From contig CAXGYF010000001.1 of assembly GCA_964013895.1 (NCBI GenBank), positions 177,379-241,378 of the forward strand: 64,000 nucleotides of DNA, given 5' to 3'. The translations under genes and the position numbers were made by a program. This document shows, in pieces, positions 25,614 to 34,947 of this stretch. Each line of letters opens with the position of its first letter. The first letter of the stretch is position 1. This DNA comes from MedAcidi-G1 sp002713545 (GTDB taxonomy: Bacteria; Actinomycetota; Acidimicrobiia; Acidimicrobiales; MedAcidi-G1). Below the pieces are notes generated by a model, which searched no databases, had not been told where the DNA came from, and saw nothing but the letters and a program-made list of their open reading frames with translations.

Positions 25614-26465
25614 TTATATGGCACCATAAAGTCCGAGCTCTTCAGAAGTTTCAGAACTTAAACAATAAGATTCCTCCTCTGATGGAAAAGAACCACTTTT
25701 AACATCAATTACAAATTTTCGTAATGCAGAAACACCATCTAGGTGAAATTGAGCGTAACTACGGACAAATTTTGGAATAATTCTCTTCTCCAGACCTAAT
25801 AAATCATGCAGAACCAGTACCTGTCCATCGCAATCTGATCCTGCGCCGATACCAATTGTAGGTATATCAACAGAAGAGGTAACCATAGAAGCAACTTGAG
25901 ATGGAACGCCCTCAAGAACAATAGAAAAACAGCCGGCATGTTCTAAAGCTTTTGCAGCAGACACTAAATCCAATGCACCTTTAGTGTCACGTGCCTGTAC
26001 TTTAAATCCGCCCATTGAATTTACCGACTGAGGTGTTAGACCTATATGCCCCATAACAGGAATTTCTGCAGATAACAATGCTTCAATCATAGGGATTCGG
26101 TTTCGTCCGCCTTCAAGTTTTACTGCGTTTGCACCTGCTCTGATAAGTTTTGCCGCATTACTAACTGTCTCTGCAACAGAAATGTGATAACTAAGCCAAG
26201 GCAAATCAGCTACAACAAGTGCCGAGGGTTTAGTGCGTGCAACAGCAGCAGTGTGATGAGCAATATCATCAACTGTTACTTGAAGAGTGTCTTCATAACC
26301 TAAAACAACCATTGCTAGTGAATCACCAACAAGGATCATGTCAACGCCTGCTTCATCAACCATACGCGCCCCCGGAGCATCGTAAGCAGTAACCATAACT
26401 ATAGGTTTCGAATCATGAGAACGTTTTTGTTGACGTATAGCAGGAACAGTAGATTTCGACACCAC
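25614..26465 (-). CDS. panB: 3-methyl-2-oxobutanoate hydroxymethyltransferase
   Basis: Adds a hydroxymethyl group from methylene-tetrahydrofolate to alpha-ketoisovalerate, the first step of pantothenate (CoA) synthesis. 283 residues, TIM barrel. Diagnostic segments: PIVMVTAYDAPGARMVDEAG near residue 20, MILVGDSLAMVVLGYEDT near 43 with metal-binding Asp, KLEGG near 117, GHIGLTPQS near 138 and IGIGAGSDCDGQVLVLHDLLG near 204. No panC or panD neighbour. Located downstream of DUF5318 on the same strand with a 90-base gap. Confidence 0.96.
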   Translation of the reverse strand: MVSKSTVPAIRQQKRSHDSKPIVMVTAYDAPGARMVDEAGVDMILVGDSLAMVVLGYEDTLQVTVDDIAHHTAAVARTKPSALVVADLPWLSYHISVAETVSNAAKLIRAGANAVKLEGGRNRIPMIEALLSAEIPVMGHIGLTPQSVNSMGGFKVQARDTKGALDLVSAAKALEHAGCFSIVLEGVPSQVASMVTSSVDIPTIGIGAGSDCDGQVLVLHDLLGLEKRIIPKFVRSYAQFHLDGVSALRKFVIDVKSGSFPSEEESYCLSSETSEELGLYGAI

Positions 26466-26554
26466 AATTTCTCCTTTTCAGTCCAGCGCATATAGCTGCC
26501 GGCAGAATTAATATTACCAATAATTTAAAATTAAAGGCTTTGGTGTTTTAAAAT

Positions 26555-26989
26555 TTATTTGCCCCCTAAAGGTGCGATTCTCACAAGATGATTCCATCCG
26601 CAATCGGGACACACTTCAATTACATAAGCTGAAAGCTGCGTTTTTCTATCATTGAGTCGTTGAAGCTCTCCTTTGGTGGAAATACAACGACCATGAGCAG
26701 GCAATCTTGGGCCAAAAACATAAGTTACATAATAAATTTCACCTAATTCACAAATCGGACAGCACTCTTCAATAGCGGCTCCGCAATGAATAGCATTTCG
26801 TTTCAGCATCGGTTGAGCATCACATAAAGTTTCTTGTTCAATTTTTCCATTTTTCCAACAATCAATAACTGTTTGTCGCGCAAGTCTGTATTCAACATCG
26901 GCTGTGCGTTCCACAAAAATCAAATCCTCTTTCACAAGATTGCTACCTTTATTCAAAAGTGGAAACTTATTTGTTCTTACTGAATACAT
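26555..26989 (-). CDS. DUF5318 family protein (putative zinc-binding)
   Basis: 144 residues matching the actinobacterial DUF5318 pattern: VEYRLARQTVIDCWKNGKI, then LCDAQPMLKRNAIHCG, CCPICELGEIYYVTYVFG, GRCIST and VIEVCPDCGWNHLVR. The CPIC and CPDC pairs suggest a structural zinc site. No experimentally known role that I can name; it lies near the origin in mycobacteria too, which supports the assignment. The first 22 residues are weakly conserved-looking and a later start is possible. Confidence 0.75.
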   Translation of the reverse strand: MYSVRTNKFPLLNKGSNLVKEDLIFVERTADVEYRLARQTVIDCWKNGKIEQETLCDAQPMLKRNAIHCGAAIEECCPICELGEIYYVTYVFGPRLPAHGRCISTKGELQRLNDRKTQLSAYVIEVCPDCGWNHLVRIAPLGGK

Positions 26990-27046
26990 AAAAACACAAT
27001 ACTCATTTAATTGATTAAAAAACTTGCCGGAAATCTATGAAATAAT

Positions 27047-28285
27047 TTATTTTCCCCATTGTTCCATAACCATATTTCTTTCTTCGTCAACCGAAATAGG
27101 TCCATCACGAAGGTGTATTTCTTTAAGCCACCTTAAGATTTCACCTACCAATGGACCAGGTTCTAAATTGAGCAAAACCATCAATTCTTGAGCGGTTAAA
27201 GACGGTTCAAATGAAAGTAAATTTTCTGTTGCTTTTAAATTCTCTACTGAACCTAAAAAATTTTTTACATTTAAATCAGAAGCAACAATTAGGTTAATTG
27301 ACTCCTCAACATTCAACTGATTTAAATCAAGTGAACGACGAATCTCTTCGTCGGTCCATTGTTCACTTTTTGGACCATTAGAAACGAAGTTCAAAAAATC
27401 TACTATGTTTTCTATTAATCTCCTTTCTTCCCGAGACATTCTCAGTCGATGCAAAGACTCTTTAACTTTCGTTTTTGAAAGACCTTTAAAAAAGATAGAA
27501 AATCTACTAATAGGATCATCAGGTGGTAATAGAGAGAATATTTTATTTAAATTCTGATTATCTAAATTAAATTCGAAAGAAAGTATCTTTGGCAACAAAT
27601 CTACTTTTTCTAAAAACTCAAAGCCTTTAGTGGGATTTTCCAAGGCAAGAAGTTTTAAAACCTCTTCTCTTATTCTTTCGGCTGAAACGATTAAGATTCT
27701 TTCTGCTAAATCCTTTGCCGTGTCAACAATTTCTTGTACTGGTTTCAATTCATAACCGGCAGAAAACCGAGCAGCCCTCAATATTCTTAATGGATCATCA
27801 TTAAATGACTCAGAAGGAGACAGCGGGGTTCTTAAAATTTTATTTTCTAAATCAGACCTACCGTTAAAGGGGTCAAAAAAATTCCCGGTGTCTAATTCAA
27901 AAGCCATTGCATTAACTGTGAAATCTCTTCGACTTAAATCATCTTCCAAATTTAATGAAAAAGTTACTGACGGTTTTCTGGAAGAGGTTATATACGACTC
28001 GGATCTATGAGTTGTTATTTCCATTCTTATTTCACCGATTCTCAATCCGATTGTTCCAAATCTCTCTCCTTGCAACCAGACTGCGTCAGCCACAGGTTCA
28101 ACTAAAGCGCGAATTTGATCGGGTGTGGCGTTAGTTGTGAGATCTAAATCAGGACTTTTAATTTTTTGATTTATAAAAGAATCACGAACAACTCCTCCTA
28201 CCAAGAAAAGGGTGTGTTGCTCATTAACAAATCTTTCTGTAACGGGACTAATTAAATTTCTCAGATAATCAATAATTTCTGTCAC
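27047..28285 (-). CDS. CCA tRNA nucleotidyltransferase / poly(A) polymerase family
   Basis: Adds or repairs the 3' CCA end of tRNAs. 412 residues. The class II nucleotidyltransferase head has FLVGGVVRDSFINQKIKSPDLDLTT (catalytic aspartates in DLDLT, residues about 45-49), RRDFTVNAMAFEL near 129 and NDDPLRILRAARF near 165; the C-terminal half is helical. Most tRNA genes in this window lack an encoded CCA, so this activity is needed. It overlaps the upstream deacetylase-like gene by 4 bases. Corresponds by position to mycobacterial pcnA. Confidence 0.92.
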   Translation of the reverse strand: MTEIIDYLRNLISPVTERFVNEQHTLFLVGGVVRDSFINQKIKSPDLDLTTNATPDQIRALVEPVADAVWLQGERFGTIGLRIGEIRMEITTHRSESYITSSRKPSVTFSLNLEDDLSRRDFTVNAMAFELDTGNFFDPFNGRSDLENKILRTPLSPSESFNDDPLRILRAARFSAGYELKPVQEIVDTAKDLAERILIVSAERIREEVLKLLALENPTKGFEFLEKVDLLPKILSFEFNLDNQNLNKIFSLLPPDDPISRFSIFFKGLSKTKVKESLHRLRMSREERRLIENIVDFLNFVSNGPKSEQWTDEEIRRSLDLNQLNVEESINLIVASDLNVKNFLGSVENLKATENLLSFEPSLTAQELMVLLNLEPGPLVGEILRWLKEIHLRDGPISVDEERNMVMEQWGK

Positions 28286-29289
28286 AAAATCACCCCGTGT
28301 GACTGCGCGACCCTGTTTACAACTTCTTCGCCTGGTCCATCTCCGGTGGCTGCTTCGGGTCGTAAATTAACACCCAGTATGGAAGCAAATGATGCGGTAA
28401 CAGAATCTGTCAATGCTTGAAGGTTGTAACCCCCCTCTAAAAAGAAAATACACCGATTTTTTGGTGCCAAATTAAAAAGATTTAAAGTCAAGTCAGCAAA
28501 GTCTCCTGAAGTCAATCCCATATCGGTTAAAGGGTCTTCTCTATGAGCATCAAAACCTGCAGAAACTAACACCCAATCTGGCTGAAAGTCTTCTACAAGA
28601 GGGACGACAATTTTATCAAAAGCTAATCGATACGTACTTCCGGTCGCTCCTGGTGGAAGAGGTACATTTACGGTAAAACCTTCCCCTTCTAATTCTCCTT
28701 TCTCTGCCTCAGAACCAGTACCTGGATACAAAGGCCACTGATGAATTGAAATCATAAGAACACGAGGATCGGAATAAAAAATTTCTTGCGTGCCATTTCC
28801 GTGATGAGCATCTATGTCAATCACGGCTACTTTCTTACCTTTCGCTATTAGAGACGCTGCAGTAATAGCAATATTATTTATTAAACAAAATCCCATAGAG
28901 CGATCAGATGTTGCATGGTGTCCTGGTGGCCGTATTGCACAAAATGCAGTTTCTGCTTCGGTTTGGGTTAATGCTTCAACGGCCGAAAGACCTGACCCTG
29001 CCGCTAAACGGGCTGCACCCCATGAACCTGCACTGATTGCAGTGTCAGGGTCCATGCGGCCCCCACCGTCAGCATCCAAAGCTTCTAAAGCTTGAATATG
29101 TTCAATCGGATGACACCTCAAAAGTTCTGTCTCTGTAGCAACCCGTGGTTCAATTCGAACTAAATCATCACCCAAAAAAAGGTTATCTAAACCTTTCCAT
29201 ACTGCTTCAAGACGTGCAGGTGACTCAGGGTGTTTTTTTCCCGCAACATGTTCAAGAAAACGCTCATCAGTCAAAAACAACAACGCCAC
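28282..29289 (-). CDS. Histone deacetylase / AcuC-family amidohydrolase
   Basis: Zinc-dependent deacetylase of the arginase-deacetylase fold; bacterial members remove acetyl groups from proteins, polyamines or other small molecules. 335 residues. Motifs: RPPGHHA near 119 (catalytic histidines), VIDIDAHHGNGT near 148 (zinc-binding Asp and His), GFDAHREDPLTDMG near 245 (second zinc Asp), and the GGYNL glycine-tyrosine near 290. Overlaps the CCA-adding enzyme gene by 4 bases, so the two are co-translated, though no functional link is known. Substrate unknown. Confidence 0.9.
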   Translation of the reverse strand: MALLFLTDERFLEHVAGKKHPESPARLEAVWKGLDNLFLGDDLVRIEPRVATETELLRCHPIEHIQALEALDADGGGRMDPDTAISAGSWGAARLAAGSGLSAVEALTQTEAETAFCAIRPPGHHATSDRSMGFCLINNIAITAASLIAKGKKVAVIDIDAHHGNGTQEIFYSDPRVLMISIHQWPLYPGTGSEAEKGELEGEGFTVNVPLPPGATGSTYRLAFDKIVVPLVEDFQPDWVLVSAGFDAHREDPLTDMGLTSGDFADLTLNLFNLAPKNRCIFFLEGGYNLQALTDSVTASFASILGVNLRPEAATGDGPGEEVVNRVAQSHGVIL

Positions 29290-29443
29290 TTAACGATCGT
29301 AGTGCGAAGTTCTGTCTATATAGGGCCCTTAAAAATAAGTCTTATAAATTTCTCTTACTAAGAGCATCTAAAAGCCATATTCTGTAAGTATTACGAAAAA
29401 TCCGTTCTTAGCTTTAAAAGGTTTTATAAAGAAATACGTCTAT

Positions 29444-31357
29444 GTGTTACTTCTCGCATCAGTTGTTTCTGTTTTATTTTCAGACACAACAGCAGTAGCA
29501 CAAAATGAAACAAAACAGCTATCCCTACTCGAACAACCAGTCTGGTCAGAAAATAATAACTCCTTTAAATTAAGCCTTTCCATTAAACATCTGGATGAAG
29601 GAGATCTAATTGAGATTTATACGCTTGAAGAATTAAATAGAAATTCACTAAAAGAAAGTTTCATTTCAAAAAATTCCGAACCTACAGAAAATTCGTTTCA
29701 AATAACTCTGACCCAAGAACAAATTATAAAAAAAGAAATTACTGTCGAATTAAATACAAATAGTCCTACAAACAATTCTGTTTTTTCTGAGCCCGGAACA
29801 GTCCGCCCTTTAATCGTAAAAAGCTATACATCAGATCAAAAAAATTCTGAAACTCTGGTTTTTCCACTTATACATTTACCTAAAACAGAAAAACTAAACA
29901 CGATTTCTTTAGCATTTATTTTTCAAATAAATGCTAAACCACCACTCCAACATGATGGAACCTACATCATCGACCGAGAAGCAATCACTCAGATAACAAA
30001 TCTGGTAGAGACACTAAAAAACAATCCAGAAATAAAAATAACAATTAGTTTGCCGCCAGCAACTCTGTCGAGTCTTTCGCAGTCAAAAAACCCAAAGGAT
30101 GAACTTTTACTATTGGACATAAAAAATTTAGCAAAAACTCAATTACATATTATTTCGTCACCTTTTGTAACAAGCGATCCTGAAGCATGGCGACTAATTG
30201 ACCGCTTTGAAACTTATAACGATCTTCTGAACAGAGGAGACCGTCAATTAACCAATCAACTTCAAATAGAACCGGATCGGTCATTTTCTTTTGTAGCAAA
30301 CAGTGCTGTTATAGAAACTCTTGACGCACTAAATAAAGTTGGAATCAAAACTTTTATTACAGAATTTTCTCACATCGACCCCACACCAGAAAATAAAATA
30401 GACCCATTTATTTCTTTACAGGGAGACAACGGAAAAGTTTTTAAAGTTTTTATTTTAGACGACACAATAAATTTCTATTTAAACAAACTCGATAATAAAA
30501 ATTCAGACATGCAATTTCTACTAGGTGATCTCTCTTTGATAGCTATGGACGAAAATAAAGAAGAAAAAAATCTCATAGTAAAAATTCCAAATGATCTATC
30601 TGGAAATCTACTGAACCAATTTCTTACAACTCTACAAAACTTCCCAAAGATAAATATAAAAGCACTCCCCAATCTTGTTGATCACGCTGAGAAAAATCAA
30701 AAAGTGGATAAAACAAAATACGTTCTTTGGAACAAATCGCCACAAGATATTTCTACTAGAGCTCCAAATCAGAACCTAGCAAAAGCAGCAATCAGGGCTT
30801 ACTCAGAAGTGATAGGTAAACCTCATCCAAATACTTCTTTTCTTTATGAGCTTCTCGATACAACTTCTGCTAGTGAATTAAACGAAAATGATACATCAAA
30901 ATATTTCACCACTATTTATGAGGAAATAGTAAAAGTAATTGATGGATTCACAAGCCCTGAAAACCAAAACGTTAGACTTACAAGTAGAAAAGCAGAATTG
31001 CCTTTTACTCTCCAAAACAATCTAAATCATGATGCAAATGTAGTACTAATACTCCAAAGTGATGGGCGTATTAGCTTTCCAGCAGGTCAAACATTAGAAG
31101 TAAAACTAAATCCTGGTACAAACAAAATAAAAATACCTGTAAGTTCTCGTGCGTCCGGTGATTCACAAATCCGCATAGGAGTTAGGTCTCCAGATAAAGA
31201 ACATCTATTGCAATTAGACTCAAATTCACTTTTAATAAGAACAACGCGACTGTCGGGTGTAGGAATTTTACTTTTTGTTAGTGCTGTTTTTTTTCTCGCA
31301 TTCTGGTGGTTGCGTTCCCGACGACTACGATCCATCTATAGGCAGGAGGAAATATGA
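29444..31357 (+). CDS. Secreted, membrane-anchored DUF6049-like protein
   Basis: 637 residues with a hydrophobic N-terminus (LLLASVVSVLFS) likely to be a signal peptide, a large lysine/asparagine-rich extracytoplasmic region, and a C-terminal anchor GILLFVSAVFFLAFWWL followed by basic residues. Location near the CCA enzyme and upstream of trxB-trxA-cwlM matches mycobacterial Rv3909 (DUF6049), which is the main reason for the name; no catalytic motif recognised. The GTG start at 29444 leaves no basic n-region; the frame remains open to 29372, and an in-frame ATT at 29390 would add Lys-rich residues before the hydrophobic core. Ends overlapping the degV start by 4 bases. Confidence 0.6.
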   Translation: MLLLASVVSVLFSDTTAVAQNETKQLSLLEQPVWSENNNSFKLSLSIKHLDEGDLIEIYTLEELNRNSLKESFISKNSEPTENSFQITLTQEQIIKKEITVELNTNSPTNNSVFSEPGTVRPLIVKSYTSDQKNSETLVFPLIHLPKTEKLNTISLAFIFQINAKPPLQHDGTYIIDREAITQITNLVETLKNNPEIKITISLPPATLSSLSQSKNPKDELLLLDIKNLAKTQLHIISSPFVTSDPEAWRLIDRFETYNDLLNRGDRQLTNQLQIEPDRSFSFVANSAVIETLDALNKVGIKTFITEFSHIDPTPENKIDPFISLQGDNGKVFKVFILDDTINFYLNKLDNKNSDMQFLLGDLSLIAMDENKEEKNLIVKIPNDLSGNLLNQFLTTLQNFPKINIKALPNLVDHAEKNQKVDKTKYVLWNKSPQDISTRAPNQNLAKAAIRAYSEVIGKPHPNTSFLYELLDTTSASELNENDTSKYFTTIYEEIVKVIDGFTSPENQNVRLTSRKAELPFTLQNNLNHDANVVLILQSDGRISFPAGQTLEVKLNPGTNKIKIPVSSRASGDSQIRIGVRSPDKEHLLQLDSNSLLIRTTRLSGVGILLFVSAVFFLAFWWLRSRRLRSIYRQEEI

Positions 31358-32193
31358 AAATCCGAATTGTTACCGACAGTGGAAGTGATCTTTCTGATGA
31401 GGAAGCTGCAAACTCAGGGATTTCAATCGTCCCTTTAAGCATCAGATTTGGCGAAGAAGAGTTAATTGATCGTGTTGAACTTGAAGCGGACGAATTCTAC
31501 AACAGAATGCATAATAGCGAAGATGTCCCACAAACCGCTGCTCCTTCACCTGGCGCGTTTAAAACAGCTTTTGAAGAATGTTTTGAACAAGGAGCTGAAA
31601 GTATTATTTGCATAAATATGTCAAGTGATCTTTCTGCAACAATCCAAGCGGCAGAAACGGGTGCGCGTGAACTAGATGGTAGGGATATACACATATTTGA
31701 TAGTAAATCTGTTACAAGTGGATTAGGTACAATGGTCCTAGAAGCTGCAAAAGCTTCCAAAGACAATCATTCGGTTGATGAAATACTCGCACTTTTGGAT
31801 GACTTGCGTTCAAAAACGCGTGTGTACGCTGCCATAGATACTTTAGAAAATCTTAAAAAAGGTGGAAGAATCGGTAACGCCCAAGCCTTACTTGGCAGCA
31901 TGCTTTCGATAAAACCACTTATCGATGTTAGTACTGGAATAGTTGAAGAAGCGGGAAGGCAAAGGACAAGAAAAAAATCTCTTTTATGGCTTCGCGATAA
32001 ATTAGCTGAATTTGAGGGGAATATTGAAAATCTAGTTGTTATGCATGCGAGGGCTGAAGATTTAGATGACTTTCTTAAAACACTTGAAGGCCAAATAGAT
32101 CACACAAAAATACGCGTAAGTCCTCTTGGTCCTGTTGTAGCAAGTCATGGTGGGCCAGGCGTAATAGGTATTTCTTTTACTTTAAAAAACTAG
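31354..32193 (+). CDS. DegV family (FakB-like) fatty-acid-binding protein
   Basis: Binds fatty acids; FakB homologues present them to the kinase FakA for phosphorylation. 279 residues. Family motifs: IVTDSGSDLSDEEA at 4-17, PQTAAPSPGAFKTAFEE near 59, SDLSATIQAAETGA near 90, FDSKSVTSGLG near 112 and GRIGNAQALLGSMLSIKPLI near 170. No FakA (Dak domain) gene is in this window. AGGAGG ribosome site precedes the ATG; its start overlaps the DUF6049-like gene. Confidence 0.92.
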   Translation: MKIRIVTDSGSDLSDEEAANSGISIVPLSIRFGEEELIDRVELEADEFYNRMHNSEDVPQTAAPSPGAFKTAFEECFEQGAESIICINMSSDLSATIQAAETGARELDGRDIHIFDSKSVTSGLGTMVLEAAKASKDNHSVDEILALLDDLRSKTRVYAAIDTLENLKKGGRIGNAQALLGSMLSIKPLIDVSTGIVEEAGRQRTRKKSLLWLRDKLAEFEGNIENLVVMHARAEDLDDFLKTLEGQIDHTKIRVSPLGPVVASHGGPGVIGISFTLKN

Positions 32194-32204
32194 TAAATAA
32201 TTAA

Positions 32205-32504
32205 ATGAAAACTAATAAAGAAAATGAAAATTGGACTACTTCAATTACAAACAAGTTTATTAAAGTAGTTTCACAATTTCGTTCATTCACAACTGATCCA
32301 ATAGTTTCGTCATCTAAATGGATTATTTATGGAATAGCAATATTACTTTGTGTCTTTACAGCAGTAATTTTTTTTGTAATCGCTATTTTTAAAATTATTG
32401 ATCATGCAATCCCTGGAGAATCTTGGTTAGCATTTATTTTCTTAGGTTTGTTCTCTTGTGTGTTGGGACTTCTCATATTAAAAAAAGGGAAAAGTAACAA
32501 ATAG
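32205..32504 (+). CDS. Small membrane protein of unknown function
   Basis: 99 residues, not recognised. Two membrane segments: WIIYGIAILLCVFTAVIFFV (about 43-62) and LAFIFLGLFSCVLGLLILK (about 77-95), the second followed by a basic tail. The N-terminal 40 residues are polar. It lies 11 bases after degV and 13 before trxB on the same strand, in the slot where mycobacteria carry mviN, sigM and Rv3912; it resembles none of these. Confidence 0.65.
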   Translation: MKTNKENENWTTSITNKFIKVVSQFRSFTTDPIVSSSKWIIYGIAILLCVFTAVIFFVIAIFKIIDHAIPGESWLAFIFLGLFSCVLGLLILKKGKSNK

Positions 32505-32517
32505 TAATCATTCATTA

Positions 32518-33486
32518 GTGAGAAAAATGTTAGATAGCCACAACAAAATAGTCATAATAGGATCCGGCCCTGCCGGTTTAACTGCTGCTATTTATTCCGC
32601 ACGTGCTGAATTGAATCCTTTAGTTATAGAAGGAGAACCATCATCCACCGGCGATCAACCAGGTGGACAATTGATGCTTACAACTGAAGTAGAAAATTTC
32701 CCTGGTTTTCCTGATGGAATCTTAGGTCCACAATTAATGGCGGATATGAAAGCCCAAGCAGAAAGGTTCGGTGCAAAATTTTCAACAAGAAAAGTAACCA
32801 AAGTTGATTTAACGAAAAAACCTTTTGAAATCTGGATAGGTGATCCAAATGAAGGCTCCCCAACGCATACCGCCGAAGCAGTAATTATTTCGACGGGAGC
32901 TCAATCTGTGATGTTAGAAGTTGAAGGTGAAAAAAGACTTCTAGGACATGGCTTATCAACCTGTGCAACATGCGACGGTTTCTTTTTCAAAGATAAAAAA
33001 ATCGCAGTTGTAGGTGGGGGTGACTCCGCTATTGAAGAAGCTACTTTTTTAACAAAATTTGCCAGTGAAGTAACCGTAATCCACAGAAGAGATGAATTAA
33101 GAGCTTCGAAAATAATGCAAAAAAGGGCTCAAGAAAATGCAAAAATAAATTTTCTTTGGGATTCTGAAGTAACAGAAATACTTGGTTCAAATTCTGTTGA
33201 AGGTGTAAAAATTCGAAATACTAAAACTCTTAAAGAAACAAACCTTGATTTAGAGGGCATTTTTATTGCCATCGGCCACACGCCAAACACCTCACTTTTC
33301 ATAGACAAACTTTCAATCGATGATTTGGGGTATATAAACACAGAACCTCACAGCACAAAAACAAACATTGACGGTGTTTTCGCTTGTGGTGATGTCCAAG
33401 ACCATAAATACAGACAAGCAATTACTGCTGCTGGATCGGGATGCATGGCAGCCATTGACGCAGAACACTGGCTAGAAAACAATTAA
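32518..33486 (+). CDS. trxB: Thioredoxin reductase
   Basis: FAD enzyme that uses NADPH to reduce thioredoxin. 322 residues. FAD-binding IIGSGPAGLTAAIYSARA near residue 13, redox-active CATCDG near 148, NADPH-binding VVGGGDSAIEEA near 164, and the C-terminal FACGDVQDHKYRQAITAAGSG FAD motif. Start GTG 32518; ATG 32527 is an alternative. Partner thioredoxin is the next gene, giving the standard actinobacterial trxB-trxA-cwlM order beside parB-parA. Confidence 0.96.
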   Translation: MRKMLDSHNKIVIIGSGPAGLTAAIYSARAELNPLVIEGEPSSTGDQPGGQLMLTTEVENFPGFPDGILGPQLMADMKAQAERFGAKFSTRKVTKVDLTKKPFEIWIGDPNEGSPTHTAEAVIISTGAQSVMLEVEGEKRLLGHGLSTCATCDGFFFKDKKIAVVGGGDSAIEEATFLTKFASEVTVIHRRDELRASKIMQKRAQENAKINFLWDSEVTEILGSNSVEGVKIRNTKTLKETNLDLEGIFIAIGHTPNTSLFIDKLSIDDLGYINTEPHSTKTNIDGVFACGDVQDHKYRQAITAAGSGCMAAIDAEHWLENN

Positions 33487-33582
33487 ATTTGAGTCAAATA
33501 AAAAAAATCCTAAAGGTGTTACGCACTAAGCATCTATAAGGTGTAAAAATCCTTAAATAACTAACTAACCATGGAGATAATA

Positions 33583-33909
33583 ATGAGTGCGGCTATTACA
33601 AATCTTTCAGCAGAAAATTTTGAGAATGAAATTAATTCAGCTAATCAACCAGTCCTCGTAGATTTTTGGGCCGAGTGGTGTGGGCCTTGCAAAATGATTG
33701 CTCCTATTTTGGAAGAAATTGCTGACGAACAAGAAGGGGTAATACAAATCGCAAAAGTAGATGTTGATAGTTCTCCTGAGCTAGCGCAAAAATTTGAAAT
33801 AATGAGCATTCCTACTTTAATTGTTTTCAATAATGGAGAACCTGCAAAACGTTTAGTAGGTGCCCAAGGAAAACATCAACTTTTAGATGCTTTATCAGAA
33901 TTTATTTAA
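33583..33909 (+). CDS. trxA: Thioredoxin
   Basis: Small dithiol reductant. 108 residues from ATG 33583, preferred over ATG 33571 because GGAG lies 7 bases upstream of it. Active site WCGPC with Cys33 and Cys36; VDFWAEWC and the cis-proline SIPTLIVF are canonical. Preceded by a 96-base gap from trxB, which contains the repeated word AAGGTGT and a TAAGG/CCTTA inverted repeat that may mark its own promoter or operator. Confidence 0.95.
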   Translation: MSAAITNLSAENFENEINSANQPVLVDFWAEWCGPCKMIAPILEEIADEQEGVIQIAKVDVDSSPELAQKFEIMSIPTLIVFNNGEPAKRLVGAQGKHQLLDALSEFI

Positions 33910-33934
33910 GAAAAATTAACTCAAGAAAAATGTT

Positions 33935-34927
33935 GTGCAAAACGAAAACGCTTTAGAAATTGGGGACACCGGAAATGATGTTTTTTCTCTTCAAATGCGT
34001 CTATCAAATTTAGGTTTTTCTATAAACAAAAATGAAATAACTAAAAAAGAATTTGGTCCCAACACTCAGGAAAAATTAAAAGAATTTCAAAAGTTTAGAG
34101 GTCTTAAAATAAATGGCATTCTAGATGAAACTACAATGGCAGTTTTATTAGAAGCAGCATTCAAGTTAGGTAATAGACAGTTATACCTTCAATCTCCAAT
34201 GCTCAAAGGAGATGACGTATTCGAATTACAAACCCAATTAGGAAAATTAGGTTTCGATGTCGGAAGAATTGATGGAATTTTTGGCCCACAAACAGTTAAT
34301 GCCTTAATTGATTTTCAAAAAAATTTTGGTCTTATCGAAGATGGAATTGCGGGACATGAAACAATTCGAAATCTTCAAAATATAAAAAATCGTGAAACTT
34401 CTGGTACGCAAATTTCAAAAATAAAAGAAATTGAAAACCTAAGAATTCAAAATACCGAATTAAAATCTCGCCACTTAGTTGTTGGTCACTTTGGCAATAG
34501 TGCGACTCTAGCGAATGCGACAGCACGAATGCTTCGTCAAAAAGGAGCTAAAGTAATTGATTTAAATAATCCAGATGAGGAAATTCAAGCTAGAACAGCA
34601 AATGGATTTGAAGCCGAAATGTACATAGGAATTTATATTGAAAATGATTCTTATTGCACAATAAGTTATTTTAAAACAAAAAACTCTCAAAGCGAAGGCG
34701 GGTTTCGTTTAGCTTCTCATTGTTCAAAAGCAATTAAAAAAATAATGGAAGTGAAAACTTCGACCAATGGGATGCAATTGCCTATATTGAGAGCAACAAA
34801 AATGCCAGCTGTTCTCTGTTTCCTTGGGCCACCTGGCGAGGTTGTAGAAAACACGAATGAAATAGCTAAGGGTTTAGCTGAAGCTATTGCAAATTGGTTT
34901 AAGGACCCCTTGGAATTTGCTGAATAA
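33935..34927 (+). CDS. CwlM-like protein: two peptidoglycan-binding domains plus degenerate amidase_3 domain
   Basis: 330 residues. Residues about 6-72 and 88-146 are PG_binding_1 domains (GNDVFSLQMRLSNLGF, GDDVFELQTQLGKLGFDVGRIDGIFGPQT). Residues about 183-325 resemble an N-acetylmuramoyl-L-alanine amidase fold (LVVGHFGNSATLANATA). The usual zinc-ligand motifs are not intact: the later S-I-H-x-N segment reads IGIYIEN. In mycobacteria CwlM is a PknB substrate that activates MurA rather than a lytic enzyme; the location beside trxA and parB is the same. No signal peptide, agreeing with a cytoplasmic regulator. GTG start. Confidence 0.8.
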   Translation: MQNENALEIGDTGNDVFSLQMRLSNLGFSINKNEITKKEFGPNTQEKLKEFQKFRGLKINGILDETTMAVLLEAAFKLGNRQLYLQSPMLKGDDVFELQTQLGKLGFDVGRIDGIFGPQTVNALIDFQKNFGLIEDGIAGHETIRNLQNIKNRETSGTQISKIKEIENLRIQNTELKSRHLVVGHFGNSATLANATARMLRQKGAKVIDLNNPDEEIQARTANGFEAEMYIGIYIENDSYCTISYFKTKNSQSEGGFRLASHCSKAIKKIMEVKTSTNGMQLPILRATKMPAVLCFLGPPGEVVENTNEIAKGLAEAIANWFKDPLEFAE

Positions 34928-34947
34928 TTATATAATTAAATGCATAT

